Positions 1 to 7,246 of a stretch of 36,243 nt of DNA are shown piece by piece. Positions within the stretch are counted from its first letter, which is position 1. Each line of letters begins with the position of its first letter. The notes under the pieces are model-generated. The model was not told the DNA's origin and did no database searches. It worked only from the letters and a program-made list of their open reading frames with translations. This DNA comes from an uncultured Pelagibacteraceae bacterium (GTDB lineage Bacteria; Pseudomonadota; Alphaproteobacteria; Pelagibacterales; Pelagibacteraceae), in assembly GCA_902581925.1 (NCBI GenBank), contig CACHQB010000011.1, positions 1 through 36,243 on the forward strand. Direction: 5' to 3'. The translations under genes were made by a program, and so were the position numbers.

Positions 1-22
1 AAAATTAACTAACGGAGATATA

Positions 23-1033
23 ATGAAAAAACTAAAAACAATTCTATTTTCCGCACTTTTAGCATTTGGTATGACTTCTTTTGCAAATGCTTGTGGAAAA
101 TTAGTTATAGCCGAACAAAACTGGGCATCTGCCGAGTTAATGGCAAACGTTGATAAAATCATTCTCGAAGAAGGATATGGATGTGACGTAGAATTAGTAC
201 CTGGTGCTACTATGCCAACATTTACATCTATGAATGATAAAGGAACGCCTGACATGAACCCTGAACAATGGGCGAATGCAGTTTACACTCCTTTAAAAAA
301 AGCGGTAAGTGAGAAAAGACTAATTATTGCAAATAAAGCTCCAATTACAGGTCTAGGAGAAGGTTGGTGGTTAAATCCAGCAGCTTTAGAAAAACATCCT
401 GAACTTAAAGGAATGACAGCTGTTCAAATTTTAGAACGTCCAGATTTGTTTCCTGATAAAGAGGACCCATCAAAAGGTGCTTTCATGGGATGTCCAGCAG
501 GATGGGGATGTCAATTAGCTAATGCAAATTTGTACAGAGCATTTGAAATGGAAAAAAAAGGTTGGAAACTTATTGATCCAGGTTCAGCAGCAGGTTTAGA
601 TGGTTCAATTGCTAAAGCTTCAGACTCTGGTGAGCCTTGGTTTGGATATTATTGGAATCCTACATCAATGGTTGGTAAATATAATTTACAGCCAGTTGAT
701 TTTGGTGTTCCTTTTGCAGGTAGAGATAATTGGGACAATTGCATAACTCTTGCAGAACAAGACTGTGCAAATCCAAAGCCAACAGCTTGGACAAAATCTG
801 AGGTTAACTCAATTGTAAGTGCTAACTTTGCTAAAACTGGTGGAAAAGACGTTCTAAATTATGTTGAAAGTAGAACTTTTCCAGGCACAGTGATGAATGG
901 AATGTTGGTTTATATGGCTGACAACCAAGCTAAAGGTTCTGATGCTGCAGTTGAGTTTTTAATTAAGCACGAAGATATTTGGACTAAGTGGGTATCTTCT
1001 GATGCTGCAAAAAAAATCAAAAAAAGTTTATAA
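23..1033 (+). CDS. Glycine betaine/proline-type ABC transporter substrate-binding protein
   Basis: Periplasmic binding protein of the OpuAC/ProX family, which captures quaternary amines or related methylated osmolytes for an ABC importer. The 336-aa protein starts with a Sec signal peptide (MKKLKT, then a hydrophobic stretch, cleavage probably after ANA at 21-23). Aromatic residues that usually form the cation-pi cage in this family are plentiful: W34, W83, W115-W116, W207, Y210-Y211 and W212 (in WFGYYWNP). GGAG at 14-17 gives a good ribosome site six bases before the ATG. The permease follows after a strong hairpin. Betaine, DMSP or another methylated compound could be the ligand; the sequence does not decide. 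The downstream MetF-like and demethylase-like genes suggest a substrate used as a methyl source. Only 22 bases precede it, so its promoter and any upstream ATPase gene are not visible. The family call is secure, the ligand is not. Confidence 0.9.
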   Translation: MKKLKTILFSALLAFGMTSFANACGKLVIAEQNWASAELMANVDKIILEEGYGCDVELVPGATMPTFTSMNDKGTPDMNPEQWANAVYTPLKKAVSEKRLIIANKAPITGLGEGWWLNPAALEKHPELKGMTAVQILERPDLFPDKEDPSKGAFMGCPAGWGCQLANANLYRAFEMEKKGWKLIDPGSAAGLDGSIAKASDSGEPWFGYYWNPTSMVGKYNLQPVDFGVPFAGRDNWDNCITLAEQDCANPKPTAWTKSEVNSIVSANFAKTGGKDVLNYVESRTFPGTVMNGMLVYMADNQAKGSDAAVEFLIKHEDIWTKWVSSDAAKKIKKSL

Positions 1034-1044
1034 TTAACTTTAAA

Positions 1045-1073
1045 TTACGAGCCTATTTAATATAGGCTCGTAA
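1045..1073 (+). terminator. 12-bp hairpin between binding protein and permease (attenuator or mRNA stabiliser)
   Basis: A perfect inverted repeat with arms 1045-1056 and 1062-1073 and the five-base loop TTAAT lies 12 bases after the binding-protein stop and 11 bases before the permease ATG. No uninterrupted T-run follows the right arm, so it is not a textbook intrinsic terminator. An mRNA 3'-end stabiliser or partial terminator that keeps binding protein in excess over permease is the likely role (inference). Confidence 0.65.
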
Positions 1074-1084
1074 AATTAATATTT

Positions 1085-1969
1085 ATGGAATTTTTTACTG
1101 AATTTCCAGAACTGGGAAGAAGATCTCAAATGGAGCTAAGAAAAGGTATAGACTTAGCTTTTAGAAATTTTTCAAAAGAATATGGAGACAGTATTGAAGC
1201 ATTTTTTGATCCATTATTGTTTTTTTTAGTATCATTAGAAAAATTATTATTATCTACACCATGGATAATAATTATTGGAATAATTTGTGGATTAGCCTGG
1301 TTAGGCTCAAGAAGTTGGAAATTAGTGGTAGGAAGTGCAATTGCTTTTTTATTAATTGGTTATTTTGGAATGTGGGAAGATTGTATGGCAACAGTCGCTA
1401 TAATTACTGTTTGCACAATCATCTGCATAGTTGTTGGTATCCCAATAGGAATTGTAATGGCTAGATCTTCTAGAGCTGAAAAAGCAATACTTCCCGTATT
1501 AGATATGATGCAAACCATTCCTAGTTTTGTTTATTTGATCCCAATTTTAATGTTATTAGGAATTGGAAAAGTGCCAGGATTAATTGCTGTTTGTGTCTAT
1601 GCAGTTCCTCCAATAATTAGATTAACCAATTTGGGTATTAGAGAGGTAGACAAAGAAACTTTAGAGGCTAGTGAAGCTTTTGGGGCAACTACAGCACAAA
1701 AATTAAAATCTGTTCAAATTCCACTAGCTTTACCAACTGTATTTGCTGGAGTAAATCAAACCATAATGATGGCTTTAGCTATGGTAGTTATTGCTTCTAT
1801 GATAGGCGTAAAAGGTCTTGGAGTGCCAATATTAAGAGCTGTTTCTAACCAATATTTAGCTCTTGGAATGATGAATGGATTGGCAATAGTTGCTCTCGCA
1901 ATTGTCTTTGATAGGGTCACTCAAGAATATGGAAGAAGGATCCAAAAGCATAGAGGCCAGATAAAATAA
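1085..1969 (+). CDS. Glycine betaine/proline-type ABC transporter permease
   Basis: Integral inner-membrane permease of the ProW/OpuAB family (294 aa). The N-terminus MEFFTEFPELG followed by RKGIDLAFRNF and YGDSIEAFF matches the usual cytoplasmic lead of this family and supports the start at 1085, although no clear Shine-Dalgarno precedes it; an ATG at 1130 is the alternative. Several membrane segments follow (from about residue 60), and the EAA loop that contacts the ATPase is seen as EVDKETLEASEAFGATTAQK near residues 188-207. It would form a homodimeric channel for the preceding binding protein. No ATP-binding subunit follows it: the next gene is MetF-like. The partner ATPase must lie upstream of the window or be shared with another transporter, such as the TmoV-like ATPase at 26640-27668 (inference). 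Confidence 0.92.
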   Translation: MEFFTEFPELGRRSQMELRKGIDLAFRNFSKEYGDSIEAFFDPLLFFLVSLEKLLLSTPWIIIIGIICGLAWLGSRSWKLVVGSAIAFLLIGYFGMWEDCMATVAIITVCTIICIVVGIPIGIVMARSSRAEKAILPVLDMMQTIPSFVYLIPILMLLGIGKVPGLIAVCVYAVPPIIRLTNLGIREVDKETLEASEAFGATTAQKLKSVQIPLALPTVFAGVNQTIMMALAMVVIASMIGVKGLGVPILRAVSNQYLALGMMNGLAIVALAIVFDRVTQEYGRRIQKHRGQIK

Positions 1970-2031
1970 TTGATACTTTGTAACATCGAATTTTCTAGAC
2001 TCATATTTCAAAATAAATAAAGATCTTCACT

Positions 2032-2760
2032 ATGAATTTTTCATTGGAAATAGGACCTAAAACAGAGGTTGATACAGTACCAGCATTGTCTGATGTCTAT
2101 ATTACAATGCTACCTGGAGGTGACTACAGAGAGACTGCTGATAAAGCAGTAGAGCTTGTAAAGAAAGGATTTAACCCGGTACCTCATTTTCCTGCCAGAT
2201 CAATCCATGATGAAAAAGAGCTTAAAGATTATGTATCTAGATGCAAAGATGGAGGCGTAAAGCAAGCCTTAATTATTGGAGGTGGAAGAGAGCCAGCAGG
2301 TAAATTTGATAGTTCATTTCAACTTTTAGAGACAGGTTATTTTGAAAAAATGAAAATAGGAATTGCTGGACATCCCGAGGGGAGTCCTGATATATCCGAC
2401 TCAGATTTAGAAAAAGCTATGATAGATAAAAAGCCTTACGCTGACTATATTGTAACACAGTGGTTACTTGATCCTCAGCCTATTATAGATTTTATTTCTA
2501 AGCAAAGCGTACCAGTGCATGTGGGAATTACTGGGCCATTAAAAATATCTAGTTTAATTAAATTTGCTAATATTGTTGGGGCAAAAAATTCCTTAAACTT
2601 TCTTAAATCTAATTTTACTAAGGCATTAGATTTATTGAAACCTAAAGACCCTAATGATTTAATTGGGAAAGTTAAATCGCATACTGATAACTTCCACATT
2701 TATACATTCGGCGGCTTGAAGGAAACTAACAAGTGGTTGAAGGAGAATAGTTATGTCTAA
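2032..2760 (+). CDS. MetF-like 5,10-methylenetetrahydrofolate reductase family protein (short form)
   Basis: A 242-aa TIM-barrel flavoprotein of the methylene-THF reductase family, which interconverts 5-methyl-THF and 5,10-methylene-THF. Family-like segments are PHFPAR (51-56), the active-site region IGIAGHPEGSPD (109-120), and YIVTQWLLDPQPIIDFI (from about 139). It is shorter than typical MetF (about 290-300 aa), with a compact N-terminus starting SLEIGPKTEV. Its 3' end overlaps the next gene by eight bases, so translation of the two is probably coupled. The next gene encodes a GcvT-fold methyltransferase expected to make methyl-THF; running this enzyme in the oxidative direction would return that methyl group to the central folate pool. 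A comparable ligM-metF pairing is known in Sphingobium O-demethylation. A purely biosynthetic MetF role for methionine is less likely in this context but cannot be excluded. Confidence 0.82.
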   Translation: MNFSLEIGPKTEVDTVPALSDVYITMLPGGDYRETADKAVELVKKGFNPVPHFPARSIHDEKELKDYVSRCKDGGVKQALIIGGGREPAGKFDSSFQLLETGYFEKMKIGIAGHPEGSPDISDSDLEKAMIDKKPYADYIVTQWLLDPQPIIDFISKQSVPVHVGITGPLKISSLIKFANIVGAKNSLNFLKSNFTKALDLLKPKDPNDLIGKVKSHTDNFHIYTFGGLKETNKWLKENSYV

Positions 2761-4111
2761 AGAATTTGACTATACTAAAGTAAAACATGCTACTTCTGTT
2801 GATCAATCTGACAGAGAAGTACCATATAATTTAAGACAAAGTGGGCCAACTAAAGTTGAATTATTAATTTCAACAAGGGTAAGAAAGTCACCTTATTGGC
2901 ATTTATCAATGCAGGCAGGTTGTTGGAGAGCAACCGTATACAATCGAATTTATCATCCAAGAGGTTATGTAAAACCTGAAGACGGTGGTGCAATGGTTGA
3001 ATATGATGCAATCGTTAACCATGTAACAATGTGGAATGTAGCTGTTGAAAGACAAATAAGAGTTAAAGGTCCAGATGCAGAAAAATTTACTGACTACGTT
3101 ATAACTAGAGATGCAACAAAAATTTCTCCTATGAGAGCAAGATATGTAATCTTGTGTAATGCTTATGGAGGAGTTTTGAATGATCCAATTCTTTTAAGAA
3201 TTTCAAAAGATGAATTTTGGTTTTCATTATCAGATTCTGATATTGGAATGTATTTACAAGGTGTAAATGCGGATGGAAAATTTAATTGCACAATTGAAGA
3301 AATCGATGCATGTCCAGTACAAATTCAAGGTCCTAAATCAAAAGCTTTAATGCAAGACCTTTGTGGTGACCAAGTTGATTTTGATAATATGCCTTTCTAT
3401 GGATTGGCAGAAGCAACAGTTGGTGGAAGAAGTTGTGTAATTTCTCAATCTGGTTTTTCAGGTGAAGCTGGTTATGAGATTTACTTAAGAAATGCAACTT
3501 TGTATGCTGAAGATATGTGGAATGCAGTATTAGATGCGGGAAAAAAACATAACTTGATGGTTATTGCGCCTGCACACCATAGAAGAATCCAAGCGGGTAT
3601 TCTTTCTTGGGGACAAGATATGGATCAACAACATAATCCGTTTCAATGTAATTTAGGTTATCAAGTTTCATTATCTGGTAAAGGTGAATGGAATAAAAAA
3701 GCTGATTATGTAGGTAAAGCTGCTTTGGAGAAAATGGGAGCAGATATAAAAGCTGGAAAAAAACCATATAAACTTCAACTAGTTGGAATGGAGCTAGGTG
3801 GTAAACCAATTGATGATTACGCGCCTGACTTTTGGTTAGTATCGCCAGAAAGTGGTGGGGATCCAGTTGGATTTATTACTTCACCATGGTGGCATCCGGA
3901 AAAGAAAACTAATATTGCTATGGGATATGTTCCGTTTGATGGAACTTTAAATCCTAATGGATTTCCAAAAAATAAAGTTGGAACTAAGTTTAAAGTTCAT
4001 CTTCCAGAAAAATACTCAGATACTCCAGGAACACCTGTAGATGCTGTAGTTGTGGATATTCCATTCAAAGAGTCATTCAATGCCAATACAAGAGAAGTTG
4101 TAAAAGGCTAA
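2753..4111 (+). CDS. DmdA/LigM-like THF-dependent methyltransferase (GcvT fold), substrate unknown
   Basis: A 452-aa member of the glycine-cleavage T-protein (GcvT) superfamily. The body resembles DMSP demethylase DmdA (AVERQIRVKGPDA at 97-109, NDPILLRI then FWFSLSDSD around 143-163, IQGPKSKAL at 191-199) but is longer than DmdA (about 365-370 aa) and near the length of LigM-type O-demethylases. The folate-site motif SGFSGEAGYEIY lies at 233-244, and a HHRRIQAGILSWGQDMD segment follows at about 275-291. The family transfers a methyl or one-carbon group from substrate to tetrahydrofolate. It overlaps the MetF-like gene by eight bases and follows a betaine-type transporter, so import, demethylation to methyl-THF and oxidation is the simplest reading. 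I do not name it dmdA because of the length difference and the HHRR segment. The superfamily is secure; the substrate is not. Confidence 0.83.
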   Translation: MSKEFDYTKVKHATSVDQSDREVPYNLRQSGPTKVELLISTRVRKSPYWHLSMQAGCWRATVYNRIYHPRGYVKPEDGGAMVEYDAIVNHVTMWNVAVERQIRVKGPDAEKFTDYVITRDATKISPMRARYVILCNAYGGVLNDPILLRISKDEFWFSLSDSDIGMYLQGVNADGKFNCTIEEIDACPVQIQGPKSKALMQDLCGDQVDFDNMPFYGLAEATVGGRSCVISQSGFSGEAGYEIYLRNATLYAEDMWNAVLDAGKKHNLMVIAPAHHRRIQAGILSWGQDMDQQHNPFQCNLGYQVSLSGKGEWNKKADYVGKAALEKMGADIKAGKKPYKLQLVGMELGGKPIDDYAPDFWLVSPESGGDPVGFITSPWWHPEKKTNIAMGYVPFDGTLNPNGFPKNKVGTKFKVHLPEKYSDTPGTPVDAVVVDIPFKESFNANTREVVKG

Positions 4112-4119
4112 AATTTACT

Positions 4120-4147
4120 AAAGGAGAGCTAATTTTGGCTCTCCTTT
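4120..4147 (+). terminator. Rho-independent terminator after the DmdA-like gene
   Basis: Arms 4120-4129 and 4138-4147 form a 10-bp GC-containing stem with an eight-base loop, starting nine bases after the stop codon. The right arm ends in a short T-run. It probably ends the transport-MetF-demethylase transcript. Confidence 0.75.
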
Positions 4148-4156
4148 TAAATTCTA

Positions 4157-4267
4157 ATGACCAAAAGTTTTCTAATAGCAGTTTGCATTATAATTGCTAT
4201 TGCTTTAATAATATTTCCATTAATTGTTTCTTGTAAGGCTCAAAAAAATAAAAATAAAAAAAATTAA
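4157..4267 (+). CDS. 36-residue putative lipopeptide or single-span membrane peptide
   Basis: A small open frame of 36 codons. The product begins MTKSFLIAVC, continues as one uninterrupted hydrophobic segment (about residues 5-25) and ends with a lysine/asparagine-rich tail. IVSC at 23-26 fits the lipobox pattern, which would leave an 11-residue mature lipopeptide starting at Cys26. The stop codon TAA at 4265-4267 shares its last base with the ATG of the Yip1-like gene, an arrangement typical of translational coupling. It begins just after a terminator, so promoter elements would have to lie in a very short space. I recognise no family. The frame, hydrophobic pattern and coupling argue for a real gene, but an untranslated leader is possible. 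Confidence 0.45.
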   Translation: MTKSFLIAVCIIIAIALIIFPLIVSCKAQKNKNKKN

Positions 4268-4812
4268 TGTTTGCTGAATTTTTAAATATAATTTTTAAGT
4301 CAATTAAATTAGACAAAACTCTTTATTCGGATAATAAAAATTTTGGAGAAGCATCAATATACTTTGCTGGGATTATAATGATCCTAGATGGTATCGCTGG
4401 CGCAGTAGCAGCTAACACCATTATTAAAACAGCTATTGCAATGTCTGGTCTAACTGCAATAGTTACTTGGCTAATATGGGCGATTTTTATTTTTGTAATT
4501 GGAGTTAAATTATTTCCTGATAAGCAAACCAAAGTTTCATTCAAAAAAATTTTAACAGCTGTTGGATTTGCACATGCCCCTGGTTTATTAAGATTTTTTG
4601 CGGTCACACCAGATTTAATGATACCAATAATTTTTCTTACACAGTTCTGGATTTTTGCAGGTTTAATAATTTCAACTAAACAAATATTAAGTTTAAAATC
4701 TAATTTTAAATCTTTTGGGATTGTACTTTTATCCTTTTTAATCATTGCATTTTTATCTATCTCATTTGTAATGAGTAGAATGAATATGCTTCCAGTAAGT
4801 CAAATCAGTTAA
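4267..4812 (+). CDS. Yip1-domain-like integral membrane protein
   Basis: A 181-aa protein with about five hydrophobic segments: around 33-58, 61-81, 112-135 and 145-168, plus a weaker span near 90-110. The layout (MFAEFLNIIFKSIKLD lead, then GIAGAVAANTII, a WLIWAIFIFVIGVKLF segment, and a VGFAHAPGLLRFF motif after a short loop) resembles bacterial YIP1-family proteins; the conserved Ala-Pro turn after the amphipathic loop is characteristic. Bacterial members have no established function. It overlaps the preceding lipopeptide frame by one base and meets the convergent 55-aa gene at its last four bases. A membrane or envelope role is all that can be inferred. An open frame on the other strand inside this gene is a shadow. 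Confidence 0.7.
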   Translation: MFAEFLNIIFKSIKLDKTLYSDNKNFGEASIYFAGIIMILDGIAGAVAANTIIKTAIAMSGLTAIVTWLIWAIFIFVIGVKLFPDKQTKVSFKKILTAVGFAHAPGLLRFFAVTPDLMIPIIFLTQFWIFAGLIISTKQILSLKSNFKSFGIVLLSFLIIAFLSISFVMSRMNMLPVSQIS

Positions 4813-4976
4813 AGCGGAAAAATAGTCTTAGATACTCTACAAGATTTACATAATTTAAACCCAGTAAGAATTAAATTTTGAGTTACACTTTCGTCTTCCT
4901 CTTTGCATTCATCACAAATGTTGTTTAATTCTTCAGTATCTACCTTTAGATTTTTTTCATCTTTTTTATCAATCAT
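4809..4976 (-). CDS. 55-aa protein with two CxxC pairs (putative zinc ribbon)
   Basis: Read on the minus strand from ATG at 4976-4974 to TAA at 4811-4809. The protein is acidic and lysine-rich at the N-terminus, with CDEC at 21-24 and CKSC at 43-46, an arrangement typical of a small zinc ribbon. The start lies within the last bases of the DUF3726-like gene (eight-base overlap), so it is the last cistron of that operon. Its stop overlaps the end of the convergent Yip1-like gene by four bases. Two precisely spaced Cys pairs and the operon-style overlap support a real gene. The function is unknown; a metal-binding accessory to the upstream proteins is only a guess. Confidence 0.65.
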   Translation of the reverse strand: MIDKKDEKNLKVDTEELNNICDECKEEDESVTQNLILTGFKLCKSCRVSKTIFPL

Positions 4977-5580
4977 TATCTGTCAAACCTGCGCCTGCCG
5001 CACCCTCTTTTAAACTGTCACTCTCTTCAACAAAAGTTTCTTCGGATAATTTGTATAAATTATTCCATTCATCGTCTGTAAAGTTATCTTCATTTTCAAG
5101 TAGATTGATCTCAATTTTATTTGCTATCTTTGGAAATTCTTGATCAATAAAATTTGAAATAATATTTACATTTAGATTTAATAACATTTTTTTTTCATCT
5201 ATTTTTATATAAATTTTTTTTCCAATAATTTCTGATGAACGACTTATGAAGGAAATAAAAATAATTGGATAAGCAACATTTTTAAAATCAATTTTTTTTA
5301 ATTTTTCTAAAACATTTATTTGATCTAAAAAACTAATACCTAAAGTAATTGGACAGTAAGGATTATTTGATGAGGAATTATTTTCACTAATTAAATTTAA
5401 ATTTTCAAATTTACTTTTATTTTTTTTATTTAAATATTCATTAAGGTGCTTAATACCCGGTAAACTAAATAGCTCTAACAATCTTATACTTTTTCCTGTT
5501 TCCTCGGAAACTCCCCAAGAATATCCTGCTGCCTTTGAAGCTCTTTTAACAGTAGTTTCAATTTCACTAAGTGATTTCAT
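4969..5580 (-). CDS. DUF3726-like protein
   Basis: A 203-aa protein without signal peptide or membrane spans. The N-terminus SLSEIETTVKRASKAAGYSW with VSEETGK following, and the C-terminal GAAGAGLTDND, match what I remember of DUF3726 proteins, a family of unknown function in marine and soil alphaproteobacteria. The middle part is lysine/isoleucine-rich and poorly conserved in appearance. It starts two bases after the 553-aa gene ends and overlaps the 55-aa CxxC gene by eight bases, so all are probably one transcript with the M19-like gene at its head. No catalytic motif is visible apart from the invariant-looking C-terminus, which could be a binding surface. The DUF assignment is from recall of motif shape. 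Confidence 0.7.
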   Translation of the reverse strand: MKSLSEIETTVKRASKAAGYSWGVSEETGKSIRLLELFSLPGIKHLNEYLNKKNKSKFENLNLISENNSSSNNPYCPITLGISFLDQINVLEKLKKIDFKNVAYPIIFISFISRSSEIIGKKIYIKIDEKKMLLNLNVNIISNFIDQEFPKIANKIEINLLENEDNFTDDEWNNLYKLSEETFVEESDSLKEGAAGAGLTDND

Positions 5581-5582
5581 TA

Positions 5583-7244
5583 TTAAATATTGGTTTTATA
5601 TACCCACTGCTCGTCATAACTTTTTAACTCGTTTGGAAGTGGAGCTCCTTGAAACATGCAAATTCTTAACCATTTGTCAGATCGTGGATCAAATTTTAAT
5701 GCCCCAAAGAAAGACAATTTTAATCTAAGCATATCAATTGGCATTAAATCTTTTCCAATTGTATTATCTTGTATTTCTGAATAAGGAAATTTTTCTACAA
5801 TGAATGCCCTCCTTACAACATGTCTTAATTCAGAGTTTGACGTTAAAAACTCAGCAATAGTTAAACTATTTTTTGAGACTAATAATTTGTCATAAAGTTT
5901 TTTTATATCTCTTGCTATTGCTAAAGGCTGTTCTAATTCTGATCCATATTCTTCAAAACGATCCGCCAATCTAGGTTCTTCTTTATTTTTTGAAATAAAC
6001 CAAAAATTTTTATTGTTTTCTTTTTTTTCAAAATTAATATCTAGAATATTAGGATACTTTGCTTCAATTATATTCCTCAATTCATCAACTTTTCTATAAG
6101 TTGGAATATTAAAATATTTTTCTTCGTCTGAACTCATTTCTTTTACCAAAGGATTTATAATATCATTATAAGGTTCCATCATTATTGACACTATGTATTC
6201 AATACATTCCTCACAAGTATTGTCCTCTAACCATTGATAGATTTTGTTAAAAGGATATTCGCTCTTAAAATTAAAATCTTTATCTATAAAATTTATGAAT
6301 TTTTCAACATCCTTTAATAATGAAGAAATTTTTTTTTGCTGATATTCGCTATCAGTATTCCAGCTTGTAATATTTTTTAATGATTTTTTTACACAATCTA
6401 TAAACAAATCGCTATCTTGACTTTCTACATCTTTGATTTCTCTAATTTTCTTAAGTGCTTTTTCTCTACTTAAAATCCAATTATTTAATAGAGTTGGGTG
6501 ATTGACTATAAATGGAGCCATACCCAAGCCTGTGGAATTACCTATTCCCAAGTTTTTACAAATATTATCATCTAGCTTAACAGCTGTTTTTGGATTTTTA
6601 TGATAAGCAACATGATTAACTTGATCAAAAGTAAATTGTCTTACCAAATAAACCAGCATCATTTCTAATCTGAATGGACCATTAATTTCTTCACGATTTT
6701 TAATTCTGAATCGATCTGCAAGACCAAATTTGCCTGAGCCATATACTGCTGTAGTCCTATATAAATAGCCTACTTTTGATAATAAGTTTAAATCTGGCTG
6801 CTTACCTTTGCTCAAACTTTCAACTACATGATTATAAATTCTTACTGATTTGTTTGCTCTCGATAAAGTTAATTCTTTATAAGAAAGTCTGCCAACTTCT
6901 TGTTTTGGAACTTCATTTTTTAATCTTTCAATATCTTTTTTTGTAGGAACTCCATCATGTAATGTAAAAGCTGCATCCCATTTTGTTGCAATAACTCTGT
7001 CTGATCTTTCTTCATCTTTGATTTCATTTGCAAAACAAATTAAAGAATAAACTCTTTTATTTTTTTTAAATGAATAAACAGCTTCTCCAAAACCATTTTC
7101 ATTTAAATTAAATAAATCTCTTTTATACTCCCACTCTTTAAATTCGTTAAGAAAACTTCTTAAAAAAGATAATTTTGATTGATGAAAAGATCCTAGCCTT
7201 GATAATTTCATTATCTTATTCGGGTCTCTTAATTCAACTTTCAT
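5583..7244 (-). CDS. Conserved protein of unknown function (553 aa)
   Basis: I do not recognise a characterised family. The protein looks cytoplasmic, with no signal peptide and no membrane spans. The best-conserved-looking parts are YRTTAVYGSGKFGLADR (161-177) and GIGNSTGLGMAPFIVNHPTL (233-252). These glycine-rich segments could bind a ligand but match no P-loop or Rossmann consensus. A central CEECIEY segment is also present. It sits two bases from the M19-like gene upstream and two bases from the DUF3726-like gene downstream, so the four-gene block is almost certainly co-transcribed. A joint role in small-molecule or peptide metabolism is implied by the M19-like neighbour, but that is inference only. 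Confidence 0.8.
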   Translation of the reverse strand: MKVELRDPNKIMKLSRLGSFHQSKLSFLRSFLNEFKEWEYKRDLFNLNENGFGEAVYSFKKNKRVYSLICFANEIKDEERSDRVIATKWDAAFTLHDGVPTKKDIERLKNEVPKQEVGRLSYKELTLSRANKSVRIYNHVVESLSKGKQPDLNLLSKVGYLYRTTAVYGSGKFGLADRFRIKNREEINGPFRLEMMLVYLVRQFTFDQVNHVAYHKNPKTAVKLDDNICKNLGIGNSTGLGMAPFIVNHPTLLNNWILSREKALKKIREIKDVESQDSDLFIDCVKKSLKNITSWNTDSEYQQKKISSLLKDVEKFINFIDKDFNFKSEYPFNKIYQWLEDNTCEECIEYIVSIMMEPYNDIINPLVKEMSSDEEKYFNIPTYRKVDELRNIIEAKYPNILDINFEKKENNKNFWFISKNKEEPRLADRFEEYGSELEQPLAIARDIKKLYDKLLVSKNSLTIAEFLTSNSELRHVVRRAFIVEKFPYSEIQDNTIGKDLMPIDMLRLKLSFFGALKFDPRSDKWLRICMFQGAPLPNELKSYDEQWVYKTNI

Positions 7245-7246
7245 AA

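Noticed and set aside
23..1033. Binding protein as a lipoprotein through Cys24
   Set aside because: The residues before Cys24 (ANA) lack the Leu/Val/Ile at -3 of a lipobox and instead form a normal Sec cleavage site.
1970..2031. Independent promoter for the MetF-like gene (TTGATA at 1970-1975)
   Set aside because: The only -10-like hexamer at a workable distance (1994-1999) matches poorly, so read-through from the transporter genes is simpler.
2753..4111. Naming this gene dmdA
   Set aside because: Core motifs resemble DmdA but the protein is much longer, and its pairing with metF is closer to LigM-type loci. The substrate cannot be read from sequence.
4323..4745. 140-codon open frame antisense to the Yip1-like gene
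   Set aside because: It lies wholly within a better-supported gene with clear membrane topology and has no recognisable family features.
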